A stretch of DNA of 64,000 nt from Neodontobutis hainanensis (Eukaryota > Chordata > Actinopteri > Gobiiformes > Odontobutidae), in NCBI GenBank assembly GCA_024349245.1, contig JALDNG010002804.1, forward strand, positions 18,715 to 82,714, read 5' to 3'. Positions 44,103 to 55,985 of this stretch are shown one piece after another. The notes under the pieces are model-generated. The model worked only from the letters and a program-made list of their open reading frames with translations, did no database searches and was not told the DNA's origin. The first letter of the stretch is position 1. Each line of letters opens with the position of its first letter. A program made the translations under genes and the position numbers.

Positions 44103-44145
44103 AATGACCAGATTTGGTCCGCAGACCTTAAGTTGGACAACCCTG
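44103..44145. repeat. hAT/Charlie-like terminus
   Basis: ggtccgcagaccttaagttg followed by gacaaccctg resembles the end of Charlie-type hAT elements of fish. The other end was not located. Confidence 0.4.
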
Positions 44146-44149
44146 GTCT

Positions 44150-45440
44150 TTACTTTCAGTGGCTGCAGCAGAAACACAAGGCAGCACACGATACAGAACG
44201 ATTATTAAATCTCTCTGACAAGGGCCTCAAACAGAACACTTAGTTTAAGACAGGTCTGACTGTGTTTATGAAATAATAACTTATGCTCAAAGATAATTCA
44301 GTCGCTAACCACTGGTGTAAATCATATTTTAAAACTTGAGGCTGGACAATATAAGTAAATCAAAACATTTCTAACCTACCCGATACCAGTGAGAAAAAAG
44401 TTAAATTACAGAGTGATCAATGAGCAGGAGATAAGGTAAACCAAATACAGATTTCATTATCATTTGATTTATTAAAATGATTTTAAACCAAAGCTATGTT
44501 ACTCTAGTTCAAGAGTTTGTTAAATTACTGTTCTTATTAACAAAGTAGCAACCAACAAATTTTACCAACAAAAATTATAGAAGCTAATCACAGTGCACTA
44601 TTTCTTGAGAAAGAAGACAACGTTAACCAAACACACACTTACCCACAAAATACAAGCAAAAACAATTGCACTCTCAACATTACGAACCACAAAAATTAAT
44701 TATTTCCGATACTGATAAAAATATTTATTTAAAGTTTATCAACCATAGTAACGTTGTGCTTTTTTATGTAATGTTACTGAGAACACCTGTTTACATTAAA
44801 TCACTGTGTGTGTATATAGACCTCTTCAGATTTGTTCAGGACACTGCTGTGGTTCAAAAAACTCACATTTTACAGACAATAGTTGTAGGCTGCGATTGTA
44901 GGACTTCTTCCCAAGTGTTTTGTGTTTTACCTTCTCTTCTCTACTTAAAAGAACAGAAAAAAAGAGAATTTAGATTAGTTTTTAGATCAGTAAATTAACC
45001 AAACAAAACCACTGGGTGCAACGACCTGTACGTGTGTAACATTTTTATTGTATTGGTTTTATTAATTCTGTAAAATGTCTTTACGCTCTCTGATGGTCCA
45101 GATTCTGGCCAGTGGAGGAAATAGGTCACCAAACAGAAGCTGTAAATGACTAATACAGTAAAAACTCTTGATAGCGCTAACATTACTAACAAGCAACTGC
45201 TCAAATATGTTATTACACACCTTAAATTGCTTGTACATATAGAGACACTAGTTTGCAGAGCTATTTAGTTTTTACGGCCGATGGAGGGTGTAGGTTATAT
45301 GTCATAAAATCATGAAACTAGTAGTCAGTCGTATCCCAAGATTTAATCCCAGAATTAACATAACGCTAAATAAACAAAAAATAAGTAATTCAAAAGGTAA
45401 ATTAATTCATATTGTACAGAAATTATATTATATAAAATTA
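44150..45440. other. No gene seen
   Basis: AT-rich sequence with short open frames only (for example 44666-44998), none recognisable. Confidence 0.5.
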
Positions 45441-45450
45441 TTATTATTAT

Positions 45451-45530
45451 TTTTTTAAAGGCTCCAGGAGCCACTAGGGCGGGTCTTAAGAACCGCATGC
45501 GGCTCTAGAGCCGCAGGTTGCCGACCCCTG
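45451..45530. repeat. hAT terminus with ccgcatgcggctctagagcc palindromes
   Basis: Ends gagccgcaggttgccgaccc then ctg, the reverse of the CAGGGGTCGGCAACC terminus typical of a hAT family common in fish. The partner terminus is not evident. Confidence 0.55.
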
Positions 45531-45599
45531 CTTTAGGGCACATTGCTTCCAGTCTCACTCTACCATCCCATACAGCAGTTTATTATCTCACCATCACCA

Positions 45600-46420
45600 T
45601 CATTAAACACCATCCATGGACAGTTCTTGCATTTGAAAAAGTCCGTGAATCATCCATCCTTTTTTTTCTTCTTAAACTCAGGAAACTGTTGATCCTGATG
45701 GTATTGTTTGAAAACATTATTGAGATCTGAGGCCATATCAAGATGACTCCTTGAAACTCTGGCAGTTTTTTTCTTGTATTCATGTAGGGTCATGTGTTCT
45801 GGGGGCACCATGCAAAAAGCAATTCTTTCTAAAGTTCTCATAGGGGGTTTTCCCTTGAAAAGGCTGTAGCCCAAATTCCAAAGGCTGAGGCAGCAGCTCA
45901 GACTCCACATATCCACTGCCTCCATGTACCAAGGAGATTTTGGGAAATGAAATGCAATAATTACCTTATTGTGCCAACGTTGCGGTGGTACAATACGGCA
46001 TAAATAGTTGTTTTTGGTGGTTGACCAGCATGATATGGTTAAGGATAATGGTAAATGGTGTGCATTTATATAGCGCTTTTCTGCACCCTTCTCGGGCAAC
46101 CAAAGCGGTTTACATGATGCTTCCATTTACCCCTTTCTGGATACTGGAGGCAAGGTGGGTTAGGTGCCTTGCCCAAGGACACAACAGCAGTATGAACTGC
46201 AGGAATTGAATGGCCAACTTTCTGGTTGTAGGACTACCACTGAGCCATTGAGGCTTTAAGGAGAAGAATTCTTGCATTTGAAATAGTCTATGAAACAAAT
46301 AATGTTGCAGCACTCTGTGTTAAGTTTATTGATCAAACTGCGCATGGCAAACTTCCTATCGATCAGGTTTTTCAGTTCTTCTTGAGAACCTTTACGGCCA
46401 CCATTTACCAGTGTTCCAAA
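45600..46420 (-). pseudogene. HIPK-like protein kinase pseudogene, split by a repeat
   Basis: A minus frame (46126-45650) contains YMEAVDMWSLSCCLSLWNLG, the kinase subdomain IX pattern (DMWSLGC), followed by LFKGKPP and MVPPEHM as in the HIPK/DYRK group. Further right, 46260-46410 encodes N-lobe-like pieces (MVAVKVLKKN, then FIDYFKCKNSS) in different frames. A second N-lobe-like scrap (FFKCKNCPW) is near 45620. A dispersed repeat (46045-46255) lies between the lobes. Catalytic-loop residues are not seen. Likely a dead retrocopy or duplicated fragment. Confidence 0.6.
46045..46255. repeat. Dispersed fish repeat with atttatatagcgcttttct
   Basis: The sequence ggtaaatggtgtgcatttat, then atagcgcttttctgc, ttgcccaaggacacaacagc and aattgaatggccaac matches a very common teleost dispersed repeat recalled from other fish loci. 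The family name is not certain. Confidence 0.6.
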
Positions 46421-46659
46421 GCCTTGTAGATTTTGTCTTAGTTTACTTTTTTTAAAGAGTATCAGCCTCCAACTGAGACAATGCTAGTTTGGTGAAAATG
46501 GAAAAAAATAGACTATACTCCTTTTTACCAACATGAAAGAAGAGACTGGCTATTAAATGCTGGTGTCATGTGTGTCCAAAAGCAATTAATGTTGGAGGTT
46601 TGAGTCTTTAGGAAGTTGTAGGTTTCTCTTGCAGTTTGCCACTCAGTGGCTCTTTAAAC

Positions 46660-46985
46660 TGCTGTGTCTGCAATCTGCTTTAAATCCTTACCCACTCCAT
46701 CGAGAGCTCCTTCCACTGAGGGTGTGTCAGGCTGCCACTAAAGGAGCTGCTTAGAGCTGCCTCCACAATCCAGGGAGCAGCCCAGGACAGAGGTGGCCCT
46801 CCAGCTTGTTAAATCTCTTCTTGTCCCTGTACTGTACTGTCTGTGCTACCCGCCGCCCAGCAGACCACAGCGTTGTGGATAGCGGAGGCTAAAAGAGGCC
46901 TGCACACTCCGAAAACCATACAGAAATGACACAGTGATGAGAAGATACACGTTCTTCTTCTTCCTGAACTGTGTTCTAACAGGCC
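46660..46985 (-). pseudogene. LINE RT C-terminal relic
   Basis: The minus strand reads CRPLLASAIHNAVVCWAAGS, aligning with VVASAIMYAVVCWGSS of the array LINE. It continues through an EAALSSSFSGSLTHPQ segment typical of the region after RT in these elements. Stops interrupt it. Confidence 0.65.
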
Positions 46986-46989
46986 TATC

Positions 46990-47630
46990 ACAAATTATGT
47001 GGACTTAGATTTTGTTGTCAGTACAAGTACAAGACAAATACAATACAAACACAAAACACAAAAAATAGTTGTAGGAAGGATGCTTTGTGGTATGTAAGAA
47101 TCTCTGGCAAAGTTAATTGATGAATCCTGCTGAAGAGCAGAAATGTGTCAAGGTATTGCATATAGTACAGTAAAAGCACAAGGACACAACTTCTTTTGTG
47201 TCAGGAATTTAAATGCTTTTCCTTTTTATTCAGGCGCTGCCTTGCTGAGCAGAGTGTTTGAACCAGCACTAGTCATTCTCCACACACCCACAGGGCTCGC
47301 AACTTTAAAGCATTATTTTTACAGAAGATTCACTCACAGGGAAAAAAAATAATAAAAATAGAATAAATATGTTCCAGAAGTTTAATTAATTCAAACACAA
47401 TGTATAATGTGTCATTGTATACATATTAGCACGTCTTGCAGCTTACCTACCAAAACTTATAGAGTTTTTAGTTATAATATGGCCAGTCATTCAATACAGT
47501 CAATGTAAAGCAGGGGATTGTTTTTGACCCATTGGGTTTGGCTTCTAGGAAATGACATGTTTAGTTTTATTTCACTTCTGCAGATGTTTTTGAGTGTAAT
47601 GCTCCATTAGGTAGCATTTACTAAACTGGT
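46990..47630. other. No gene seen
   Basis: No supported coding sequence, tRNA or clear repeat. Confidence 0.5.
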
Positions 47631-47639
47631 CAACCCTTT

Positions 47640-48085
47640 TTTCTTTCAACAGAATTTATCTCACTTTCTAACACCCTGTAGAATTCCTGTGTGTGAAGGG
47701 ATGGCCTTTTTATGTAAAGGTCAACCTAAAATTAAGTTCTCCAAACAGACCTTTCCAAATTACTAAAATTGGGTTAAAAAATGGCCAACACAAAAACTAG
47801 CCTGATATTCCAGAGGAAGGGACCAGAATGTCCTCCTTTTGAAAAAGAAAAATGGCCTTAACCCCATTAAGAATCTTTGGGATGGGCTGGAGAAAACTTT
47901 ACACAGCAGTCCGGCTCTACCATCACAATACAAGATCTTGGCTAAAATTTGTGCACCTCGGATGGGAATAAACATTTAAAAAAGCTTATCAAAACGATGT
48001 CACAGTGAATGCGTGCCATAATATAAGCTAAAGGCAGTCCAATGAAATATTACAGTGTGTGACTTTTTGGGGCTGAGCAGTGTAC
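47640..48085 (+). pseudogene. Tc1/mariner transposase C-terminal relic
   Basis: An open stretch at 47854-47979 reads GLNPIKNLWDGLEKTL and ends at TAA. It contains the NPIENLWD signature around the last catalytic residue of DD34E/D Tc1 transposases, with Lys in place of Glu. A terminus-like ttttggggctgagcagtgta ends near 48085. Confidence 0.7.
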
Positions 48086-48089
48086 TATA

Positions 48090-48385
48090 TCAACATCATT
48101 CATTGCTGGTCAATTACTCAAGATGTAAGGTCAGAACAAATCCATTTGCACTAGGTTTGAAGCAGAAGTACCAATTAAAGGTGTTACAGAGGATGTTTTA
48201 TTTTTGAATTTTTGCAATATTTTTATAACTGCCTTTACTAACCGATAACAGACTATTAAGTGCACTTAAATGAAAAAATATATTTTTCAGGATGCTGTAC
48301 TCTGAAGACACAGAATTGGCTTCCTACTGACATGTCCGTCATCAAATTTCTGCTAAACAAGTTTTTTTTAATATTTGATTTTAAT
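48090..48385. other. No gene seen
   Basis: Short AT-rich stretch with no supported feature. Confidence 0.4.
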
Positions 48386-48387
48386 GA

Positions 48388-48534
48388 GTTTGGGAAATAT
48401 ACAAACTTGTGTTCTGACACTGTAAAGGCAGTTTTGCAATGCTACGAGCAATAGTGGGAATACTGTCGATCAAATGAGTACTCCCACTATTTCTCCTAGC
48501 ATTACCAAACTGCCTGTTCATATCTTTCCCAAAC
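48388..48534. repeat. Imperfect foldback, 38-nt arms
   Basis: Arms 48426-48463 and 48478-48515 pair with about five mismatches around a 14-nt loop. Outer segments gtttgggaaatata (48388) and tatctttcccaaac (48521-48534) extend the pairing. It could be a small palindromic MITE or a pre-miRNA-like hairpin. Confidence 0.6.
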
Positions 48535-48539
48535 TTCCA

Positions 48540-49770
48540 TGTTTAAGTATGCAGAGTTATGCTACTCAAATATTAAAATCATGGAAACAATCCTAAGTGA
48601 CGAGCCTGACACAGTCAATCCACTAACGCAACACAGAGACTGCCGGTAGTAAACACTGGTGTTCCAATGCTCGTGCATAAGATTTGGGAGGCGTTCACAA
48701 GGCTGTTCTTACATAGCGCTCATTTCAAAAACAGTTGTTTTTAAGTCGTTAAAGATATTCTCTGTAACACCTTTAAAAATAATAATTTTTGTTTTATATA
48801 AAGACAGAGATAGAGAAAGTGAGAGGACTGTAAGTGGAATGGCAATCTGCACCTTTACCACCAAATGTAACCAAAAACAAACCTAACTTTAAAATAGTAT
48901 GTTGAATTTGTCGTGTAAGGACATACAGGCAGACACAAACCCAATATTTATTCCAATATAATACAATTCAATTTAAAATGACTGACTATAATACACCCAT
49001 GTATTGTGTGTCTGACTAATGTCTACTGCAGGTTATTGTAAATCTATTGTTTAGACAGCCTTGCAAAAACGTGTTAAAGGCTGCGCCACAGATTCATGCC
49101 TCTATTAAAGTCATTTCAATTCAGATTCATATTTTTGCCTTTTTATGTTCAGTGATATAAAACGTGGAGTAAAGTGTGCAGGTCAGGATGTTTCAAGAGT
49201 ACAGAGTAACTTCAGCAGTTGCATGTCCGCAAATGTACAATGAAACATTTGTCTTATTTGTAAAGTAATACCTTCTAAAATACATAAAAAACACATTTAT
49301 TGCTTAAGTTATATTTCTCATCACTCAACTCACATAGATAATCAAATCCTTGACAGTGTTGGCTGACAGGTGTAATAAAGTATTTTATGTTGCATTTTAT
49401 TGTCTTGAAGACATCCTAGGAACATTGTCCTTGATTCATGTATTTTTAAGACAGGGCAAATAGACATCTAGTGGGCAATACTGTCCATTTATTTGAATGG
49501 TTGGATTGTGTCTCTCTTTGGCTTTACAGCAAAGGTGTGGCCTGGGGGCAAAAATTGGCCTGCCAAGGGGTTTGGTTTGGCCACCAAGAATTTGACATGT
49601 TTTGTAAAATTACATACTTACTAGTGTGTTATTCCAGAAGGTCAAGCATACTTAGCCACCTTTTGGTAAAGGTGTATTCTAATGAATAGGAGGCAATGGG
49701 TATAAACCCCAGGAAAAAACTATAATCCAAAGCGGTAGTGTTGGGCCAGCACATTCATTGAAACTCTAAA
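48540..49770. other. No gene seen
   Basis: About 1.2 kb with only short open frames and no recognised repeat terminus. Confidence 0.5.
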
Positions 49771-50064
49771 GGTACGCGTTCACACCAAACGCGAATGAAT
49801 AGTTAAGCACGAGTGATTTACATGTTAAGTCAATGTAAAGACGCATGTAGAAATCCCGCCGTGCAATTCGTGCAAATGAGGCAATGCGATTTCGCGAAAC
49901 GCATCCAACGCCCTATTCGCAAGAGTTGAAAAATCTGAACTTTGGCGTATATTTGCGGTGCGTTAACGAATCGGAAGCTTGCTCTAGTAGTGACGCGGTT
50001 ACACCGTAACAGCAGCGGCAAACCATAGAGACAGAAATCCTAAACTACAACAGAGAATAATTTA

Positions 50065-50616
50065 ATGGTTGCTGTCTGTGGATACCCGGATTTATACAAC
50101 ACTTTGTCATTCTTTTATAGAGATAGGATTCAAAAGGATCTTGCTTGGAAGAAAGTGAGTGAGGAGGCAATCTGGTAAGTTGTAAAAATGGTCTTAACTC
50201 AATTTCAGCTATATTTATATATTGAGCTAGCTAAAGCCGGCAAATTGAGCTAATTTGACATATTTCACAACTAGTCTCCCACTGATGAGTTGATGTGTTT
50301 TAATCAGAGGAAGTGTGCAGAAAGAAGTGGAAGAGTCTGAGGGACACCTATTTAAAGGAGAGAAGAAAGGAGATGGAGAAAAGGAGTGGGTCAGCAGCAG
50401 GGTCAGGGAAAAAGTGGAAGTACTCTGCGGTCCTGTCTTTCCTCGACCCCTTCGTCTCCCCACAAGAGACAAGCGAGAATATCTCCATATTCCCGCTTGT
50501 CTCTTGTGGGGCGACAAAGGTGAAGATGAGGAGAATCGGCAGTGTACAACTACCCGAGGACCAGGGTGAGACAGAAGCAGCAGCAGCAGCAGGGCACTCA
50601 GAGTGTGTTAAGAAGT
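50065..50616 (+). pseudogene. Harbinger MADF/Myb-like DNA-binding protein, degraded
   Basis: A first exon-like piece (50065 to about 50174) encodes YRDRIQKDLAWKKVSEEAIW followed by a gtaagt donor. A second piece from about 50308 encodes CRKKWKSLRDTYLKERRK and SGKKWKYSAVLSFLDPFV. Together these are the MADF domain. The exon phases do not join cleanly, so it is probably dead. A near-perfect palindrome sits at 50458-50511. Confidence 0.75.
50458..50511. repeat. 25-bp palindrome with 4-nt loop
   Basis: Arm 50458-50482 (ccccacaagagacaagcg...) is the reverse complement of 50487-50511 with a single mismatch, loop ctcc. It lies within the MADF coding sequence of the Harbinger element. Confidence 0.85.
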
Positions 50617-50619
50617 GAA

Positions 50620-51780
50620 GCCACACAACAGGACATATGTTGTTTTGTTTTTTTTTATGATGAAAAGTCTAAAAAAGTCTCTGTTACTGCTGTAATAAAT
50701 ATATTGTATTAATCTTTAATATTGTCTTGACAGAGCTGACTGGTTCTTTGGATGGCATTAAGCCTGGATCCCCTCTGCCAAAACCTGTTGCTGCTTCCCC
50801 TGCCACAGCAGTCCTTTAAACATCTACTGCTGTACCCACAGGTGTGTACAGGCAACAATGACCATGTTTATATGCACATTATGTTTACAGTAAGCACTCA
50901 TAGTCTTATAGCATGACGGTTTGTGAACGAGTTAAATCCTTTTCTGCTTACACAAAATGTTTTGTATCATCTGATACAGTGCCACCACGGAGAAGAGCTC
51001 CGAGAAGGCCTAGATAGCAGCCATCGGAGGTAGAGCAGCTGCTCCAGCGCCGCCTCCAAGCTCAGAGGATGAGCTCTTCCTCTTCAGTATGAGCTCTTAC
51101 TCTTGAGTCTGGTCCCTTCCCTGCAGAGGCTGCCACATCAGATGAAAGAATTTGTCAAATTTCAAATACATAATTTAAATTATGAAAGCAGCAGAGTTCT
51201 GCTTAATTTGGAACAATTTAAGCCTACAGAATAGTTTTAAAAAGAGGCAGCAATATCTCGAGGGAATGAATCAGACTCTCCTTTTACCTCTTTTTCACTT
51301 TGGCTGTCACTCTTTCCTCTTCCAAGCCAGATCTTTTTATTTCTGCATGTAAATAGTTGTAAATGTTTTTTGTATATAGTTTAATTTTCATTTGAAGTTT
51401 TTATTACTGTTTTATTAATGTTGTACACAATGATTAATGAGGTTTTGGTGTGTTACTGTATGCAAATCATGATTTATACTTGTAACATAAAAATATTATC
51501 TCAATATTTCAGATTTGTTTAATTGTCACTATTTAGGGCTACAATACTTAAGGCTAACATTTGTTCATTATTATATCCTATTGCAAAGACACCTAAAATA
51601 GTATAGTAAATAGTTATTTGTGACTGGACCAGTGTTAGTGTAATGAGAATGCAGCAACGAGATGGGGATTCCTTTTGGAGGCTGGTTCTATTTATCATTT
51701 AAAAACATGAACACAATCTAAATTTGGAACCAAAAAAAATAAAGACAATATTTACAAGAAGATATAATATAAAAACTACT
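50620..51780. other. Harbinger internal region without a clear gene
   Basis: A possible further exon of the MADF gene begins after ttgacag near 50732 (LTGSLDGIKPGSPLPKP). The rest is AT-rich, with no supported feature. Confidence 0.45.
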
Positions 51781-53240
51781 CAGTGGGTTGCCATGGGACT
51801 GCTCCTCTACTGAGAAGTGGGCCATGAAAGTTTCTCTGACCTGGATGGCCACTCTGGTAGAATTGTTGGTTGCACCCGACCCAGGCTTGGCAGCAAGTCC
51901 TCTGCACCTTGCACCATCCCCTTTAGAAAAACAGTTTTTCTCAAGTGAAAGGTCTTTTCTGCCACAAAGACATGGGGCTGGGGTCCTCTGTGGTCAGCTC
52001 CAAGAAGAGGGCGGTCAGGTGGCAGATGAAGGAGCCACCTCGGAGTGTCTGACCGAAGGCTGAGTTGGCCAGAATCCCAACATTGCTTGTCCGCCTACAT
52101 CTCCCAACATTAATCACCCTGAAGCAGTACCTTGCATCCACAACAGTAAGGAGAACAAAGGAAAAAGTTTCCTTGTAGTTGTGGAACAGGGATCCAGTGT
52201 TGGGGGTGCCTTTATCAGGACACGCTTTTCGTCCAGTGCTCCACAGCTAAGTGGGAACTTTCACCTCTCCTCAAAACCCTCTGCAATGGACCTCCACTCA
52301 TCTGTGGAGGGCACAGCCATGAACTCCTCCACTAACCAGTCCTAGATTGCAGTCACCACATCTGGGCAAGCAAAAGAGATGATGAATTTCAAACTTGAAG
52401 ATCAACATTTGTCTTTAGTCTGACACAAAAACAACATTATAATTATGAACTCAAATGTCATTGTGAAAATGACTGTTTTATGTAACAGAGCTTAAATCAG
52501 ACATTCCTGTAAAGCCGAAAGCTTAAACGAAAATAACGTTATTAATGTGTAGTGATGTGAATCATGTGATTGAAGTATTTTTGCCCAACAATCAATCACT
52601 CCTTTACGCGGTGCACCACTGTCCTCCTCGCGGCTGCAGCAACTTGCGCTCTCTTCATCAAGACTTAAAACAAAAAGGGGACAAAAGGGTTGTATTGTCT
52701 TTGTTTATGTAGATTAATTAGATAAATGAATAGAAACAATAAAACTTTAAATTCACACAGGCCACCTAGGTTGTGGAGGCCCAGCGTCAGCATATTTTGC
52801 GGAGGTTTTCACTGTTTCCAGCACTCCTTCTGAATGAGCAGCGGTGGTGGTGGGGATGGTTGCAGGACGGCTCAACCTCCACAGACAGTTTTTATTCAAT
52901 TCAATTTATTAAATAATTATTATTTTTAATGTTTATCAGACAATAACTTCTCAAGCTTTTGCTTTAGTATAATTTTCGGGACAATTAGGGCCAGATTCGG
53001 GATTCGGGACAACAGTTTAGCTTTCGGACTGTCCCAAATTTTTCGGACGTCTGGTCACCCTATTTCATTCTCTCTCAAATGATTGATTGGTGTCTGGACT
53101 TTATTTATTACTAGATATTTTATGCACCATGTCTGGATCTGATGGACCCAGACATGGTGCAGAACAGGTCTACGATGTTTTTCAGCCTTCCAAAGCAGAT
53201 ATAGCGCAGCTACTCTCTCAACAAAATCCATGTCAGCCAT
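51780..53240 (-). pseudogene. Harbinger transposase, degraded
   Basis: The likely N-terminus is at 53240 (MADMDFVERVAALYLLWKAE). Middle fragments are RWKFPLSCGALDEK near 52240 and DARYCFRVINVG near 52140-52090, containing the expected catalytic aspartate context, then NSAFGQTLRGG. The C-terminal VRETFMAHFS-like sequence is near 51820. Frames change repeatedly, and a foreign repeat (about 52885-53065) interrupts it. Confidence 0.72.
52885..53065. repeat. Nested repeat ending gtctggtcaccctatttc
   Basis: This sequence, with ggacaattaggg, gggacaacag and ttcggacgtctggtcaccct, interrupts the transposase. It resembles a DNA-transposon terminus reading TAGGGTGACCAGACGTCC. The family is not established. 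Confidence 0.4.
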
Positions 53241-53429
53241 GTTGCAACGAGACTGGAAGACTACCCGCCTGGCAGATGCCCCTCCCATGATGTGAATTTG
53301 CGTCTGGTGTTGAGTCACTTTCACGCGAGAATGACGCAAATTTCAAGTGAGTAAACTCAAAAGCGTCCATCTATTTTGGAATACCGCAAATTATTTGCGC
53401 AATTTGCATTTGATGTGTACGCCCTATGA

Positions 53430-54440
53430 GAGGCTGTCTCAAATGTACTGATTGGGACCTACTCGGTGCAGCTGTCTGGACAAGTTCGCAGACACTGTGG
53501 CGCCATCGTCAACTTTTTGTGTGGATACGTGTATCCGCACCAAAACAGTGAAAACACAGAAATAACAAACCATAGTTCACAAAAGACAGTACTCAACTTC
53601 TCTACTTCCACGTAAAGAAGCAGAACTCTGATTTCATTGGTGGAAACAAGGAACAATACAATATGGCCAAACACAAACTAAGGTCAGCTAGGAAACTAGG
53701 AAAACTAAATCAACATATGCACATAAGTCAGAACAGCAGCTAGCATCAAACGATACCAGATTCATAAAAAAAAATTTAAATACCCGACTATAAAAAAATG
53801 TATTGTAAAAAAACTTACTTGACAATGACAATGACCTCCCAGACACACTGAACACTTTAAATGCAAGGTTTGAACAGTGGCCTGTTCCTTTTTTTTCCCC
53901 TCGTACCCCCTTCCAATACCCCAATTTTATATCCAGGAGGAGGAAGTGAGGGCCTCCTTTACAAATAAACAAAGAGGAACGAAGCTCTCCCTGTAGGTGT
54001 CATTAGGATTGGTTATGATTTCCTTCAGCTGATACTGTTTTACCGATTATTATCTTGATGTTGTGGCCAATAGCCAATAATAACTGAGGTTGATAACACT
54101 ATTTAAAATGGCCATTGCTTTACTGAATAATATATAATTTTCTCCTTTTTGAATTTTTTTTATTGAAAATGCACATTTGCTGTTAAACTGTTTCATTCTA
54201 CTATAGTCATTTACATTATCTTCTTGGTTATAGTTTTGGCTCTTGCAGAATCTCTAGCTGAATTTTTTTGTTTTCCTCAAAGGCTTGTTATGGAGCTCCC
54301 TTTAGCAGTGCTTGCCTCTTGTGTTAGGGACTGCCCCTTGTGCCATTAACGTAACGAGGGATACTCCTGCATAACTTGCATCACACTCAGTCAAACTCAC
54401 ATGCTGTGGTCTTGTTCAAATCCCAGCTAATCAGATTCGA
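53430..54440. other. No gene seen
   Basis: About 1 kb between the Harbinger and gypsy elements. A minus frame at 53688-53972 is unrecognised and low-complexity. Confidence 0.5.
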
Positions 54441-54441
54441 G

Positions 54442-54446
54442 CAGAA
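54442..54446. repeat. Target-site duplication CAGAA, left
   Basis: Immediately precedes LTR start TGTCACGGGGG; repeated at 59797-59801. Confidence 0.9.
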
Positions 54447-54937
54447 TGTCACGGGGGATCAGGACTCGGCACAGTTGGCCGTGGCCTCCGTGCCGGGCTC
54501 CCCTGCCCCTACTGATTCGCAGAGAGGAGACAGGTGTGCGGGAGCGCCGGCGAAGCAAGCCCAGCTGAGCCGAGTGAACAATCAAGAGGGAATAAGAAGC
54601 ACCGCAGCCTGCTCCTCGACACCAGATCGTAACATTGACTACAGTTAGTAATACGTCTCGCGTTCGTAGAGTTTGGATTTATGTATGTACTTACCTGTTT
54701 CCTTTGTTCACCGCAGATCCTTCCCGTCCTACCTCCAGTCCGGTTCTCGCCCCTCCTCGATCATCCCTGAGCCTCGCCGGTCCTTCAGCTCGTCCACGCT
54801 CCAGCTCAACCCGGTCCGGACCCTGCTACCCCTCGTTATCCCGAAGAAACCGACAGTTATAAGTTGATCATTTAAATAAACTTGTTTTTGTGAACTGGTG
54901 TGTGCCTGCATTTGGGTTGTCCGACCAGAACATAACA
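54447..54937 (+). repeat. Gypsy 5' LTR
   Basis: 491 bp. It contains aataaacttg (54875) as a polyadenylation signal. It differs from the 3' LTR chiefly by cgcgttcgta near 54660 and single-base changes. Confidence 0.93.
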
Positions 54938-54953
54938 GTACGATCTGGCCAGA

Positions 54954-55985
54954 ATGAACCCAGCAGAGCCACACACCCTGCCACAGACGGTCGCGGCTCA
55001 GACCGCGCTTCTGGAACAGCATGACGCTACTCTACAGGCTCTCATGGACCACATGAAGGAGTTTTCCGTAACCTATCGGGGCTGAGCGACAGGATGGCGG
55101 CCCTGAACACACCACCGGCTACTGGCGCTCCCACCCTCTCCGCGCCCGACTACGGAGGCCCCACCTCCGGGTACAGAGAGGGGTATGTACCACCGCCTGC
55201 ACCGTATAGTGGAGATCTGGGGTCATGCAGGGCGTTTTTAACACAGTGCTCCTAGTTTTTGAACAACAGTCACAGACTTATAAAAGTGAACGTTCAAGAA
55301 TCGCCTTTTAATAGGCTGTTTGAGGGGCAGGCATTAGACTGGGCCTCGGCTGTTTGGGAGAGACAGGAAGCTGTATGTTTCTCCTACGCTGCCTTCATCG
55401 CGGAGATGAGAATGATCTTTGATCATCCGGTTCGAGGAGAAGAGGCTACTAAAAGACTGTTTTCAATTCGACAGGGTAATCGCAGTGTGGCGGAATTCGC
55501 GATCGAGTTTCGATCACTAGCCGCGAGAGCGAGTGGAACGAGGAGGCTCTTCGTGGAGCATTTTTGAATGCCATTTCCGAGGAACTTAAGGACGAGATGG
55601 CGGCACGGGATCCACCAGAGAGCCTAAATGAACTCATAACGGGGTCATCAGGATTGATAACCGCCACGGGAGCGACAGAGGAGAAGGCCGACCTACAGGC
55701 ATCACAGAGGTCAGCTACAAGTCCACGGCCGGGAATCACCGCGCCTCAAGGGGGTTTTTCCCAGCCCAAACGAGAGAACCGCGGGGTGGCGGACGAGACT
55801 GAGGAGGCCTAACCAGCGGTTATCCGGATCCACCGAGTAGGCCACTGCAACCAGCCGCACCTGAACCCATGCAAGTGGGCCGAACTCATCTGACTGAGGA
55901 GGAGAGACATCGCCGAGTCAGTACTGGGAGCTGCCTCTACTGCGGGAGGTTAGGACATTTCCGGGCTTCGTGTCCTCTCCGTCCG
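54954..55985 (+). pseudogene. gag: Gypsy gag, broken
   Basis: Start MNPAEPHTLPQTVAAQ at 54954. The frame is lost near 55065, and stops occur by 55255. Capsid-like sequence (ALDWASAVWERQEA, GEEATKRLFSIRQGNRSVAE) is at 55320-55500. The zinc knuckle CLYCGRLGHFRASC is at about 55932-55973, in another frame. Confidence 0.85.

Larger units (their letters stand above)
49771..53424. mobile_element. Harbinger (PIF-like) transposon, decayed, full length
   Basis: Left terminus ggtacgcgttcacaccaaac then gcgaat; right terminus, reversed, gggcgtacacatcaaatgca. These are homologous inverted ends. Between them are a plus-strand MADF gene and a convergent minus-strand transposase, the usual two-gene content of Harbinger. 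A 3-bp duplication could not be assigned with confidence (taa left, tat right). Confidence 0.8.

Noticed and set aside
45650..46126. 158-codon minus frame as an intact kinase gene
   Set aside because: It contains only subdomain IX onward. It lacks ATP-binding and catalytic-loop motifs, starts inside a dispersed repeat and ends in a Lys run from a poly-A-like tract.
50227..50626. Overlapping minus frames in the MADF region
   Set aside because: These arise from the palindrome and lie opposite clear MADF coding sequence.
54376..54648. Frame MHHTQSNSHAVV across the gypsy LTR
   Set aside because: It spans flank and LTR and is matched in the other LTR only within the LTR part.
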